The notes: generated by a model from the letters alone, not told the origin. 64,000 bases of DNA from an uncultured Saprospiraceae bacterium (GCA_938045585.1 CALIAU010000011.1:248001-312000), one strand, 5' to 3'; shown: positions 7,430 through 16,927, counted from the stretch's first letter. Translations and numbers: made by a program.

Positions 7430-8488
7430 ATGAAGAACAGTAAAATAGCTGGAATTGGGTACTATGTTCCAGATAAAATTTATACGAATGACGATTTGTC
7501 AAAATTTATGGATACTTCAGATGAATGGATTACCGAACGTACTGGTATCAAAGAGAGAAGATTCGCAGAAAAACATAAAGAGACTAGCTCTACTATGGGT
7601 ACCAGAGCAGCTCAGATGGCAATTGATAATGCTGGAATCAATAAAGAAGATATTGACTTTATAGTATTTGCGACCCTGAGTGCTGATTATTATTTTCCTG
7701 GAGCTGGCGTTTTATTACAACGACAACTTGGAATAACACATTTAGAAGCTCCCGCTTTAGATATAAGGAATCAGTGTTCAGGTTTTGTATATGGCTTATC
7801 TGTAGCTGACCAATATATTAAAACGGGAAAGTATAAAAACATTCTCTTAGTAGGTGCTGAGATGCACTCCATGGGCATGGATTTTACAACCAATGGAAGA
7901 TCCGTATCTGTAATTTTTGGTGATGGAGCAGGTGCGGTTGTATTGCAACCGACTGAAGAAGAAGGGCGGGGGATATTAACTACGCATATTCATTCTAACG
8001 GAACACATGCAGAAGAATTAGCAATGATAAATCCTGGTTCGCATGGTGGGGTTTGGCTAGGGACAGAAAAATTTGGTTATCCGGATGCAGAAGAAATGGG
8101 AGGTGTTTTTGTAACACAGAAAATGTTGGATGACGGATTACTTGCACCAAATATGACAGGACAATTAGTGTTTAAAACTGCAGTCAAAAAGTTTCCGGAA
8201 GTGATAAATGCTGCTTTGTATGAAGTAGGATTAACGAGTAAGGATATCAGTTTATTTATTCCACATCAAGCTAATTTAAGGATTAGTCAATTCGTGCAAA
8301 AACTTTTAAAATTAGAAGATAGTCAAGTATACAATAACATTCAAAAGTACGGAAATACAACTGCTGCATCAATACCAATTGCTTTGTATGAAGCATTCGA
8401 AGAAGGTAAGATTAAGGATGGAGATTTGATATGTCTTGCTGCCTTTGGGAGTGGTTTTACATGGGGGAGTGCTTTGATAAGATGGTAA
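7430..8488 (+). CDS. FabH-like 3-oxoacyl-ACP synthase III
   Basis: This is a ketoacyl-ACP synthase III family enzyme of 352 residues with the full Cys-His-Asn triad: Cys116 in RNQCSGF, His279 in IPHQANLR and Asn309 in KYGNTTAAS. I choose the ATG at 7430 (MKNSKIAGIG) because an in-frame upstream ATG adds 21 residues not seen in the family. It is longer than standard FabH (about 320-335 residues), with extra sequence around residues 188-228 (NGTHAEELAMINPG, then GTEKFGYPDA). The active-site context QCSGF differs from the common ACAGF. It may be the housekeeping initiator of fatty-acid synthesis or a paralog that condenses other acyl groups. It lies 6 bases before bshB1, probably as one transcript. 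Confidence 0.85.
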   Translation: MKNSKIAGIGYYVPDKIYTNDDLSKFMDTSDEWITERTGIKERRFAEKHKETSSTMGTRAAQMAIDNAGINKEDIDFIVFATLSADYYFPGAGVLLQRQLGITHLEAPALDIRNQCSGFVYGLSVADQYIKTGKYKNILLVGAEMHSMGMDFTTNGRSVSVIFGDGAGAVVLQPTEEEGRGILTTHIHSNGTHAEELAMINPGSHGGVWLGTEKFGYPDAEEMGGVFVTQKMLDDGLLAPNMTGQLVFKTAVKKFPEVINAALYEVGLTSKDISLFIPHQANLRISQFVQKLLKLEDSQVYNNIQKYGNTTAASIPIALYEAFEEGKIKDGDLICLAAFGSGFTWGSALIRW

Positions 8489-8494
8489 ATAATT

Positions 8495-9220
8495 ATGGAA
8501 ATTAATAAAGTAGATATTTTAGCAGTTGGAGTTCATCCAGATGATATTGAATTGGCCTGTGCAGGGACGTTACTTTCCCATATAGACATGGGGAAGTCTG
8601 TGGCAATTCTTGATTTGACACGTGGTGAGTTAGGGACACGGGGGTCTATAGATACTAGAAAGGAAGAGGCGCATGTATCTAAAGAAAAAATGGGTGCTAA
8701 GTATAGGGAGAATGTTGGTTTAAAAGATGGCTTGTTCCAATACAATGAAGAAAGTATTCTTAGGATTGTAGCTTTTATTCGAAAATTTCAACCAGAAATT
8801 ATTCTCTGTAATTCTATTACAGATAGGCATCCTGACCATGGTAGATCAGCAAAGCTAGTTAGCGATGCTGCTTATTATTCTGGTCTTGTGAAAATGGAAA
8901 CTGAAGAAGATGGGAAAGGACAAAAACCATGGAGGCCAAAGGCTGTATATCATTATATTCAAGACAGACACATTGAACCAGATTTTGTTGTTGATGTAAC
9001 CGCACATTGGGATAAGAAATTAGAATTAATTAAATGTTTTAAAACTCAATTTGGTATCGAAAAAGGAGATGGGCCACAGACACCTATATCGTCTAATGAT
9101 TTTCTAGACTATGTCCGTTCGCATGATAGATTAATGGGGCGTCACATTGGTGCAAAATATGGTGAGGGATTTACGGTTGAAAGGTATTTAGGAGTTAGAA
9201 ATTTGTTTGACCTACAATAA
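8495..9220 (+). CDS. bshB1: Bacillithiol biosynthesis deacetylase BshB1
   Basis: This is a PIG-L family zinc deacetylase of 241 residues. It has the zinc/catalytic motif HPDD (14-17) and the second metal motif HPDH (112-115), with FKTQF near residue 187 and a C-terminal VERYLGVRNLFD typical of BshB1. It removes the acetyl group from N-acetylglucosaminyl-malate in bacillithiol synthesis, a thiol used in redox defence. The length fits the family. It begins 6 bases after the FabH-like gene and ends 13 bases before a convergent small gene. The other bacillithiol genes (bshA, bshC) are not in the window. Confidence 0.88.
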   Translation: MEINKVDILAVGVHPDDIELACAGTLLSHIDMGKSVAILDLTRGELGTRGSIDTRKEEAHVSKEKMGAKYRENVGLKDGLFQYNEESILRIVAFIRKFQPEIILCNSITDRHPDHGRSAKLVSDAAYYSGLVKMETEEDGKGQKPWRPKAVYHYIQDRHIEPDFVVDVTAHWDKKLELIKCFKTQFGIEKGDGPQTPISSNDFLDYVRSHDRLMGRHIGAKYGEGFTVERYLGVRNLFDLQ

Positions 9221-9233
9221 CTTGGCTTAAAAA

Positions 9234-9572
9234 TTAGTAGGGTGTATGAGACTTTCCTTCAAGTCTATCAACATATTCTAAAGACCCAAGTCTGAATTTT
9301 ACAGGTACTTTTATTTTCTTTTCTAAGTTAAACTCAAGTTTGCAAATAGATCCCCAATTTTGAATAGGTTGTTGGAACATGAGCTTGGCTTTTTGAGGAG
9401 TAGAAAAGTAATTTTTATGGGTTTTTGATCTGAGGTCTGGGAATACTTGATGTGAGATACTTTGTGCAGTATCCCGTATTGTTTGTGCATGGACTTCATT
9501 ATTGAAAGTAGTACACAGTGCGCACATCAAAACAAGATGAATAGTAAATGATTGCATTCGTTTAGTTTGCAT
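9234..9572 (-). CDS. Small secreted protein of unknown function
   Basis: This protein of 112 residues begins MQTKRMQSF with a hydrophobic signal-peptide-like stretch (about residues 10-22) ending near VHAQT. The mature part is basic, with no domain I recognise. I use the ATG at 9572, directly after the stop of the RNA methyltransferase gene (9574). A longer in-frame start would overlap that gene by 56 bases and bury the signal peptide. It probably shares the methyltransferase transcript. Confidence 0.6.
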   Translation of the reverse strand: MQTKRMQSFTIHLVLMCALCTTFNNEVHAQTIRDTAQSISHQVFPDLRSKTHKNYFSTPQKAKLMFQQPIQNWGSICKLEFNLEKKIKVPVKFRLGSLEYVDRLEGKSHTPY

Positions 9573-9573
9573 T

Positions 9574-10707
9574 TTACTTTTTCTTTCTTGTACCTGCATA
9601 CATTTCAAATTTGTGGAATTTACAGTCAATAGGGCCGTTTTTAAAACTCAACTTTCGACTTGTTCGTAAACCTAACGATTTTAAGGCATCTTTGTTGCCA
9701 CTAAATATCCAAGCCTCACAATTTTGCCATTTCTTCTTAAAGGTGTCGCCAATCTGACGATAGAATGCGTTCAGATCATCACTTTTTATTCTTTGATCGT
9801 AGGGTGGATTCAGTAGGAGTAAGGAGTTTTCTCTTCCTTCTGATAAGAAAAAATCATCTTTTTTGACAATTATATTTTTAAAAACTGCACTTTGAAGAAT
9901 GTTTGATTTTGTTGCTTGTATAGCATCTTGTGATTTATCTGAGGCATAAATCTTTACAGGATTATCTATCATTTTTGCGTTTTCTTCTGTTTTGACCTCC
10001 TGGAAAAGATTCTTATCATAGTTCTTCCAGTACATGAACCCAAATTCATCTCTCATAAATTGTGCAGGTATATTCGAGGCTATCAAAGCGGCTTCCATGG
10101 CTAGAGTACCTGAGCCACACATAGGATCAACAAAATCTTTTTTCTTGTCCCATCCAGTTGACAGGATTAAACCAGCTGCTAAGACTTCACTTAGAGGTGC
10201 TATCCCAGATTTCTTTTTGTAATTTCTTTTGTGCAATGAAAAGTCAGAACTGTCCAAAGAAATAGTTACCTCGTCTTTTCTTAAAAGTACATCAAATCGT
10301 ACGTCAGGAGTTTCAATATTTACATTTGGGCGAGCACCTGTTTTGTTTCGGAAAAAATCAACAATACCATCCTTTGTTTTTAAGGCTAAGTATTTACTAT
10401 GGGTAAATATTTCAGAAGAGCAGGTAGCGTTTACAGCAAAGCTTAATTCATTATCTAAATATTTATCCCAAGGTATTGTTAATAATGTTTTGTAAAAGGA
10501 CTCCTGTGATCGGATATTGAATCTTACAAAAGGCTTTATTACGCGTATTGCAGTTCTGAGACAATAATTTGCCCTGTACATTAGTTTTAAATCTCCTTTA
10601 AAAGCTACAGCACGGGTAAATATTTCTATGTCAGTACCACCGATATCCCTAATTTCATCGGCTAGTATCTGTTCAAATCCTTCTAGGGTTTTTGCTACTA
10701 ATTCCAT
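9574..10707 (-). CDS. THUMP-domain class I SAM-dependent RNA methyltransferase (RlmL/RlmK-N-like)
   Basis: This protein of 377 residues has an N-terminal THUMP/ferredoxin-like RNA-binding region (about 1-160) and a C-terminal Rossmann methyltransferase. The latter has DPMCGSGTLAMEAALIA near residues 193-209 as the SAM-binding motif I and NPPYDQR near residue 299 as the catalytic N6/N2-type motif. Relatives methylate guanine N2 in 23S rRNA (RlmL N-terminal half). The RlmK half found in enterobacterial fusions is missing, which is usual in Bacteroidota. Its ATG overlaps the stop of the carboxyltransferase gene by one base (TAATG), indicating coupling. The exact target base is inferred. Confidence 0.85.
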   Translation of the reverse strand: MELVAKTLEGFEQILADEIRDIGGTDIEIFTRAVAFKGDLKLMYRANYCLRTAIRVIKPFVRFNIRSQESFYKTLLTIPWDKYLDNELSFAVNATCSSEIFTHSKYLALKTKDGIVDFFRNKTGARPNVNIETPDVRFDVLLRKDEVTISLDSSDFSLHKRNYKKKSGIAPLSEVLAAGLILSTGWDKKKDFVDPMCGSGTLAMEAALIASNIPAQFMRDEFGFMYWKNYDKNLFQEVKTEENAKMIDNPVKIYASDKSQDAIQATKSNILQSAVFKNIIVKKDDFFLSEGRENSLLLLNPPYDQRIKSDDLNAFYRQIGDTFKKKWQNCEAWIFSGNKDALKSLGLRTSRKLSFKNGPIDCKFHKFEMYAGTRKKK

Positions 10708-12341
10708 TATGTTTGAATTACACCTACGTTAAATTTCTCAATAGGTGCATTGTTTGCCATTTCAATTCCTTTTGAAATAAATTCTCTTGTCTCCTTAGGA
10801 TCAATGATGGCATCTATCCAAAGGCGTGAAGCTGCATAGTAAGGCGTTGTTTGTTCATCGTATCTCGATTTGATTTTATCAAAAAGTTCTTTTTCTTTTT
10901 TAGGATCTGCGGGTTCTCCCTTTCTCTTCATTGAGCCAACCTGAATTTGTGTAAGTACTTTGGCAGCTTGTGTACCTCCCATGACCGCAATTTTTGCTGT
11001 AGGCCAACCAACAATCATTCTGGGGTCATATGCTTTTCCACACATTGCATAATTTCCAGCGCCGTACGAATTTCCCATAACAACAGAAAACTTAGGAACA
11101 GTGGAGTTAGAAACGGCACTTACCATTTTTGCACCATCTTTAATGATTCCTCCGTGTTCTGATCGTTTACCTACCATAAAACCAGAAACATCATGAAAGA
11201 ATATAAGAGGTATCTTTTTTTGATTGCAGTTCATAATAAATCGTGCGGCCTTGTCTGCGGAGTCAGAATATATTACACCTCCAAACTGCATTTCTCCTTT
11301 TTTGTTTTTAACAACCTCTCTGCTATTTGCGACTATTCCTACTGACCATCCATCAATTCTTGCATAGGCACAGATTATAGTTTTTCCATAATCTTTTTTA
11401 TAATACGTGAGTTCGGAATCATCTACTATACAATGCAAAATTTCTTCGGTGTTGTAGGGCTTTGTCCGATCTTCAGGAAAGAGGCCATAGATTTCTCCGG
11501 GATCGCGCTTAGGCGCTTTGGCTTTAATTCTATCAATTCCAGCAGGCGGATTTGAGCCTATTTTTGAAATGATATCCCGTATTGTTTCCAGACAGGTTTT
11601 GTCGTCTGGCATTTTGTAATCTGTAACACCAGAAATTTCGCATTGAGTTTCAGCTCCGCCAAGCGTTTCTTTATCTACAACTTCACCTATTGCTGCCTTG
11701 ACTAAATGCGGACCTGCAAGAAAAATAGAACCTGTACCTTCCACTATAAGCGCTTCATCAGACATAATTGGTAGATAAGCACCTCCTGCTACACAACTAC
11801 CCATGATTGCTGATATTTGAATGATTCCTTTACTAGACATAACTGCATTATTGCGAAATATACGGCCAAAGTGTTCCTTATCAGGAAATATTTCGTCTTG
11901 TAAAGGGAGGAACACACCCGCAGAGTCAACGAGATAAATAATGGGGATTTCATTTTCAATAGCAATCTCTTGTGCTCTTAGATTCTTTTTACCTGTGATT
12001 GGAAACCAGGCACCTGCTTTTACTGTCGCATCATTTGCCACAATCATACATAGTCTTCCATGAATTTTTCCCAAGCCCGTAATTACTCCACCGGCCGGAC
12101 ATCCTCCGTATTCTTCATACATTTTGAAACCTACAAAAGCACCTATTTCAAAAAACTCTTTTGGATCATCTACTAAGGCGTTGACACGTTCTCGCGCTGT
12201 CATTTTGCCTTTGCTGTGTTGTTTTTCAATTTTCTTTTGGCCTCCACCCAAATAAATCTTTTCCAGTCGTTGATTCATTTTACTCAGTGCAAGCTTCATT
12301 GCATCCTCATTCTTATTAAACTCCAAGTCTACTTTAGCCAT
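10707..12341 (-). CDS. Acyl-CoA carboxylase carboxyltransferase (beta) subunit, MCC/PCC type
   Basis: This is a biotin-dependent carboxyltransferase of 544 residues with two crotonase-like halves. The N half shows GKMTARERV (45-53), GGVITGLG and DSAGVFLPLQDEIFPDKEHFG. The C half shows FHDVSGFMVG, SYGAGNYAMCG and KIAVMGG. The FPDKEHFGRIF segment resembles methylcrotonyl-CoA carboxylase beta (family length about 535-560) more than propionyl-CoA carboxylase. It transfers CO2 from carboxybiotin to an acyl-CoA. No biotin carboxylase subunit gene lies in the window, so the partner is elsewhere. A TAnnTTTG box lies 21 bases before the ATG. The acyl substrate is uncertain. Confidence 0.85.
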   Translation of the reverse strand: MAKVDLEFNKNEDAMKLALSKMNQRLEKIYLGGGQKKIEKQHSKGKMTARERVNALVDDPKEFFEIGAFVGFKMYEEYGGCPAGGVITGLGKIHGRLCMIVANDATVKAGAWFPITGKKNLRAQEIAIENEIPIIYLVDSAGVFLPLQDEIFPDKEHFGRIFRNNAVMSSKGIIQISAIMGSCVAGGAYLPIMSDEALIVEGTGSIFLAGPHLVKAAIGEVVDKETLGGAETQCEISGVTDYKMPDDKTCLETIRDIISKIGSNPPAGIDRIKAKAPKRDPGEIYGLFPEDRTKPYNTEEILHCIVDDSELTYYKKDYGKTIICAYARIDGWSVGIVANSREVVKNKKGEMQFGGVIYSDSADKAARFIMNCNQKKIPLIFFHDVSGFMVGKRSEHGGIIKDGAKMVSAVSNSTVPKFSVVMGNSYGAGNYAMCGKAYDPRMIVGWPTAKIAVMGGTQAAKVLTQIQVGSMKRKGEPADPKKEKELFDKIKSRYDEQTTPYYAASRLWIDAIIDPKETREFISKGIEMANNAPIEKFNVGVIQT

Positions 12342-12361
12342 AATCTTAATTAATTGAACTA

Positions 12362-12369
12362 CAAAAGTA
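12362..12369 (-). promoter_or_regulatory. Promoter -7 box (TACTTTTG) for the carboxyltransferase-methyltransferase operon
   Basis: Minus-strand TACTTTTG matches TAnnTTTG exactly and ends 20 bases before the ATG at 12341. The same spacing to the start codon is seen for the aminotransferase and purK boxes in this window, which supports it. Confidence 0.5.
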
Positions 12370-12593
12370 TGAAAATGTAAGCGCGTAAAGGTCTACTTAT
12401 AGAGTCATATCTATCACTAAATTGAAATTAACTCTATGTTTTCCCGTATTTCCTTTTACTCATGGTTTTCATAGAGGTTTTGGACAAAGGTATTCATTAC
12501 ATTTATACTAGGGACGTATCCCTTTTGCGATCCTCAATATAGTAGATATGAGTATGAATACATTAGGAATAATTCTTGGGTAAGGCTAAGGCT

Positions 12594-12782
12594 ATGTATA
12601 TTCAGGAGTATATAGATGAAGAATGCAAGCGTATTAAACTAGAGTTGAAAAAAGAGTTTGATGCGATATTAGCTCCTTTAGAGGCTAGTTTAAAAACAAT
12701 GGAGATGGATATAGCAGAATTAGACAAAATCACTAGCTATAGCTTTATACTTGATCTGATCGAAAAGGGTATAAAAAAATAG
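12594..12782 (+). CDS. Possible small coiled-coil protein
   Basis: This is an open frame of 62 codons beginning ATG at 12594 (MYIQEYIDEE). It is charged and heptad-like, with many Glu/Lys/Leu, which predicts a short coiled coil. No family is recognised. A longer version would need a TTG start at 12576. It precedes the histidine kinase by 40 bases on the same strand and could be co-transcribed with it. The rest of the 12342-12593 gap shows no other gene. Coding status is uncertain. Confidence 0.4.
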   Translation: MYIQEYIDEECKRIKLELKKEFDAILAPLEASLKTMEMDIAELDKITSYSFILDLIEKGIKK

Positions 12783-12822
12783 TATTTATGCTATATAGGA
12801 TTGAATAATTATAGAACAGTTT

Positions 12823-14715
12823 ATGTTGTCAAAATGCCAGATTATGTGTTTTGTTTTTGTCTTTTTGACTCAGCTAAATAACCTTGGTGCACAAGCTGAA
12901 CAGGTCGATAATCTAATTGACCATGCTTTTGCCATGCGAGCCTCAAAACCTGATAGTTCTCTTATATTGCTTATGCAAGCGGAATCCTTAGCGCAAGAGA
13001 CTAATTATTTAGCAGGAGAAATAAAAGCAGCTTTTTTACAAGTAAGGCAACAATTGACTACGTTACCTTATGAGGCCTTACGGCCAAAAATAGAAAGTAT
13101 TCAAAAGAAAGTGCGTGGGAAAGAAGTTGAATTGGAAAAGTATGCTGCGGAGTTAAATTTTTTAACTGGCACTAAATTGATGCAGTCTGATAGATTGGAT
13201 TCAACACTTTTTTATTTTAAAAAATCAATTGCTTGGTATCTAACACATGATATGAAAGCCAGTACATCTGCTCCATACACAAATCTAGCCAAGATATATC
13301 TACGCCAACATAATTTGCCCTTGGTGAAAGAGTATATATTAAAAGCAGATGAAGCTTCGTCCTTAGGAACAAAGCTGTCAAGATATATCACTTTAATGAG
13401 TTTAACCCGTATTTCATTTTCTATAGGTGATTATGAAGAATACGCAAAGTATTTAATAGAGGGACAAAAACTTGCTGAAGGTTTTGGAATGTCTCCTAAT
13501 GACCAAATTTCAGAGCACTCATTAGCCAAGCAAATATTTCAAATAGAAGGAGATAGTCTCTTATTCAGATTAGAGGAAAGTCTCCCTATTCTAAAAAAGC
13601 AAAGCAGTAATTTCCCTTTGCTTATTGCCTATACTGCTATTGGGAATCTTTATAGAAAAAATGGAGATTATGAAAATGCAGTTAAAAATTTTCTAACAAG
13701 ATTAGAATTAGAAGATGATATTGAAGGCAAATATTTAAGCTATAGTTATTTATATGAAGTTAGTAAAGAAGCACAAAATTCTGCAGAGGCACTTGAATAC
13801 TTAGAATCGTATCACGCACTCAAGGATAGTTTATTTCGATCAGAAGTGAACCAAAATATTTCTAAACTGCAAGTGGAGTTGGAAACTGTAGAGAAGGATT
13901 TTAAAATTAGAGAACAAAAGAGGCAAAGGAACTACCTAGTGTCTGCCTTTGTAGTCTTGGGCATTTTTGGAAGCTATGTGTTATTTAATCTTAAAAAGAA
14001 AAACTCTTTAAATAGAAGAATATTTGAACAAAAGAAGCAATTAGATTCTCAAAAAATTGATAAATTAAAGAAGGAGATGCAACTCACCCGCACACAGGCT
14101 GTTTTAGAGGGCCAAGAGCTTGAAAGAAAGCGGATAGCAAGTGACCTGCATGATGGTCTGGGTGGATTGCTGACAACAGTAAAAGCGCATTATGGAAATA
14201 TCAAAAATGATATTTCGGAAATAGGGCAATTGAAAAATTCAGGTAGAGTAGAAGCGATGATTGATGAAGCCTGTGTAGAGGTAAGGCGTATTTCGCATGA
14301 TTTGATGCCAAATGTTTTGCGCTTAGATGGACTACAATCAGCTATAGAGGAGATTGCCTTAAATTTGAAAGTTGTACATAAATTAGAAGTACACTTGGAT
14401 GTAAATAATTTAAATCCCAAGTTAGATAACAAAAGAGAAACATTTATTTTCCGTATTATCCAAGAACTGGCAAATAATATAGTTAAGTATGCAAATGCGC
14501 AGCATGTTATATTGCAAGTGAACAGATTTAAGACAGAGATTGTTATTCTAGTGGAAGATGATGGAATTGGCTTTGATCTTTCTAAAATAGAAAGAAATAG
14601 GGGCTTAGGAATAGATTCAACTCGATCGAGAGTTGATTACTTGAATGGAGAGATTGATATTAATACTGCTCCAGGGAATGGGACCTCAATAACAATAAAT
14701 ATACCATTGGACTAA
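12823..14715 (+). CDS. TPR sensor histidine kinase (NarL/LytS-like HisKA_3 type)
   Basis: This is a two-component kinase of 630 residues. An N-terminal signal-like hydrophobic stretch (5-22) leads to a tetratricopeptide-type helical periplasmic sensor region (about 30-345). Next come one transmembrane helix near residues 370-388, a coiled-coil linker, a HisKA_3 dimerisation domain with phospho-acceptor His443 in SDLHDG, and a HATPase domain (NNIVKYANA, EDDGIGFD, GLGIDSTRSRV). Such TPR kinases are common in Bacteroidota and sense unknown cues. The response regulator starts 41 bases downstream, so the pair is very likely cognate. Confidence 0.9.
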   Translation: MLSKCQIMCFVFVFLTQLNNLGAQAEQVDNLIDHAFAMRASKPDSSLILLMQAESLAQETNYLAGEIKAAFLQVRQQLTTLPYEALRPKIESIQKKVRGKEVELEKYAAELNFLTGTKLMQSDRLDSTLFYFKKSIAWYLTHDMKASTSAPYTNLAKIYLRQHNLPLVKEYILKADEASSLGTKLSRYITLMSLTRISFSIGDYEEYAKYLIEGQKLAEGFGMSPNDQISEHSLAKQIFQIEGDSLLFRLEESLPILKKQSSNFPLLIAYTAIGNLYRKNGDYENAVKNFLTRLELEDDIEGKYLSYSYLYEVSKEAQNSAEALEYLESYHALKDSLFRSEVNQNISKLQVELETVEKDFKIREQKRQRNYLVSAFVVLGIFGSYVLFNLKKKNSLNRRIFEQKKQLDSQKIDKLKKEMQLTRTQAVLEGQELERKRIASDLHDGLGGLLTTVKAHYGNIKNDISEIGQLKNSGRVEAMIDEACVEVRRISHDLMPNVLRLDGLQSAIEEIALNLKVVHKLEVHLDVNNLNPKLDNKRETFIFRIIQELANNIVKYANAQHVILQVNRFKTEIVILVEDDGIGFDLSKIERNRGLGIDSTRSRVDYLNGEIDINTAPGNGTSITINIPLD

Positions 14716-14756
14716 TTTTGGAAAGACTTTGTAATTATGAAAAACACACTATTATT

Positions 14757-15389
14757 ATGATATCAGTACTTATAGTAGACGATCATAAACTCGTTGTAGA
14801 AGGAATTAGTTTGATGCTTTCGGATTTGGAGGACATTAAAATTATTGGAACAGCGTCAAATGGTATAGAAGCCTTAGAGCTAATACAATTAAAGAAACCA
14901 GACATAGTCCTTTTGGATTTAAACATGCCAAAGATGAATGGCTTAGAGTTATGTAAGAAATTACATCCAATGCAGTTAGACACCAAGATTATCATATTGT
15001 CTATGATGGATGAAATTAAGTTAATTCAGAGATTGATTCAAAAAGGTGCAGATGGATACTTATTAAAAAATAGTGGGAAAGATGAGGTTGTAGGCGCCAT
15101 ACGAAAGGTGCATAATGGAGAAAAGCATTTTGATCAAAGTGTACTTATTCAACTTATGACCAACGCTCCTAAAACACGTTCTTCACATAGCTTGATGCCA
15201 AAAATATCAAAACGAGAAAATGAAATTTTGAGGCTAATTATGGATGAACTCACTTCTAATGAAATTGCCAGTAAGTTATTTATTAGTTTAGGAACTGTAG
15301 AAACCCATAGGCGTAACTTAATTAATAAGCTAGGAGTCCGAAATACAGCAGGATTGGTTAAAAAATCAATAGAAATGGGACTTGTTTAA
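14757..15389 (+). CDS. NarL/FixJ-family response regulator
   Basis: This protein of 210 residues has a receiver domain (MISVLIVDDH start, phospho-acceptor Asp54 in LLDLNMP, Lys near residue 104) and a C-terminal LuxR-type helix-turn-helix (SKRENEILRLI, then GTVETHRRNL). It should be phosphorylated by the upstream kinase and bind DNA. I use the ATG at 14757. An earlier TTG at 14718 would add residues unlike the family. Its stop is 6 bases from the stop of the convergent degQ gene. The target genes are not evident. Confidence 0.9.
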   Translation: MISVLIVDDHKLVVEGISLMLSDLEDIKIIGTASNGIEALELIQLKKPDIVLLDLNMPKMNGLELCKKLHPMQLDTKIIILSMMDEIKLIQRLIQKGADGYLLKNSGKDEVVGAIRKVHNGEKHFDQSVLIQLMTNAPKTRSSHSLMPKISKRENEILRLIMDELTSNEIASKLFISLGTVETHRRNLINKLGVRNTAGLVKKSIEMGLV

Positions 15390-15395
15390 TTGTCT

Positions 15396-16817
15396 CTATT
15401 TGTAAAATGTGTATGGATATTTACCAGGGTAGTTTTCATAATACCCTTCTAAATAAACCCTACCTGCGCTTTTGTTTAGTTCAGTGAGTAACTCATCTAC
15501 ATTCCTAACATTCTTATCATTTATCGTGGTGATGATATAGCCAGGATCCATATTAGTTTTATCAATCTTACTACTTTCTTTTATAGTGACAACAATGACT
15601 CCTTCTTTAGCCATTCGGGTCTTTTCATTAGAATCCATATCACGCAATTCAAATCCAAGGTCCACAAGTACTTTATCCTTTCGAACGGCGATAAAATCCG
15701 TTGTATTTAATTGATTTCGAAGTATTGCCTTGGTAGACATTCTTTCACTATTTCGAATAAAAGCAAGTTCGACTTCATCACCAGGACGATAGCGTGCAAT
15801 TTGCTCTAAGAACTCCGGCGTTGTATTTGTTTCAACACCATTTACTCCATAGATTACATCTGCATTTCTTAATCCAGCATCTGCCGCTGCAGTATTTGCA
15901 TTTACCATATCTACTAGAATGCCCTTCACTTCATCTAATCTTAAAGCAGCAGCTTTTTGATCATCAATATTTGAAATTGTGATACCTAGCCATCCACGTT
16001 GAACAGCTCCATACTGACGGATGTCATACACAACTTTGCTAACTAGATTAGAGGGAATAGCGAAAGAAAATCCTTCATATTTTCCTGAGGTAGATAGGAT
16101 TGCTGTATTAATGCCAAGTAATTCACCGTTTGTATTTACCAAAGCTCCTCCGCTATTGCCAGGGTTAACTGCTGCATCTGTTTGAATAAATGATTCTATC
16201 CCGATTCGACTTTCTAGGATATTTATATTTCTTGCTTTAGCGCTTACGATTCCAGCGGTAACTGTGGAGTTAAGCATAAAGGGATTTCCAATAGCAAGTA
16301 CCCATTCTCCAATTCTTAAGCTGTCAGAATTTCCAAGAACTAAGAAGGGAAGACCCTCTGCTTCAATTTTTAATATGGCGAGGTCCGTATTGGTATCAGT
16401 CCCCAAGACCTTGGCCTTATACTCTCTCTTATCATCTAACATAACGATTATCTCCTCATAGTCTTCAATGACATGATTATTTGTCACAATAACTCCATCA
16501 GGAGATACTACTACACCAGAACCCGTGGAATTTGATTGGCGAATCAAAGATTCAGAACCATTTGAACCTGTAATTGTTCTTATCGAAGTAACAGCAGGTA
16601 AACTTTTAGAAGCAGCAGAAATGAAGTTAGTTGGAGAAGATGAAGTGAAGAGTCTTTTTAGGTCTTTTGATAGAAGAAGTTCTTTGTCACTAACAAGTTT
16701 TGAATAATTTGTTTTGTCTTCTTCAATAATTCTTTCTTGTCTATTATGATCATAGATCTTGAGGCTAATAAGTGAGCTAACTATGCAGCAGATAATTAGA
16801 ATAAGACCATTTTTCAT
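15396..16817 (-). CDS. degQ: DegQ/HtrA-family periplasmic serine protease
   Basis: This is a trypsin-fold Do-like protease of 473 residues. It has an N-terminal membrane-anchor or signal stretch (4-19), catalytic His115 (TNNHVI), Asp145 (NTDLAIL) and Ser222 (GNSGGAL), then a PDZ domain near residues 270-360 and a shorter, degenerate second PDZ-like region (about 385-465). It degrades or refolds misfolded envelope proteins. It is transcribed away from dapF and converges on the response regulator with only 6 bases between the stops. Confidence 0.9.
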   Translation of the reverse strand: MKNGLILIICCIVSSLISLKIYDHNRQERIIEEDKTNYSKLVSDKELLLSKDLKRLFTSSSPTNFISAASKSLPAVTSIRTITGSNGSESLIRQSNSTGSGVVVSPDGVIVTNNHVIEDYEEIIVMLDDKREYKAKVLGTDTNTDLAILKIEAEGLPFLVLGNSDSLRIGEWVLAIGNPFMLNSTVTAGIVSAKARNINILESRIGIESFIQTDAAVNPGNSGGALVNTNGELLGINTAILSTSGKYEGFSFAIPSNLVSKVVYDIRQYGAVQRGWLGITISNIDDQKAAALRLDEVKGILVDMVNANTAAADAGLRNADVIYGVNGVETNTTPEFLEQIARYRPGDEVELAFIRNSERMSTKAILRNQLNTTDFIAVRKDKVLVDLGFELRDMDSNEKTRMAKEGVIVVTIKESSKIDKTNMDPGYIITTINDKNVRNVDELLTELNKSAGRVYLEGYYENYPGKYPYTFYK

Positions 16818-16927
16818 TTAGATATATTTGAATTATATATTAAAAATAAATGTAATTTGTTATTTATTCTCAATTTGGATGTTTATTATATAATCATTAA
16901 CGGAAAAATCTTGCTTTTAGTTGAATT

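Noticed and set aside
12576-12594. TTG at 12576 as start of the small coiled-coil frame
   Set aside because: An ATG six codons later (12594) exists and no ribosome binding site or promoter favours the TTG.
16823-16830. TATATTTG match as the dapF promoter
   Set aside because: It lies about 97 bases before the ATG and has no upstream TTG partner; the gap is so AT-rich that a chance match is likely. It is mentioned but not called.
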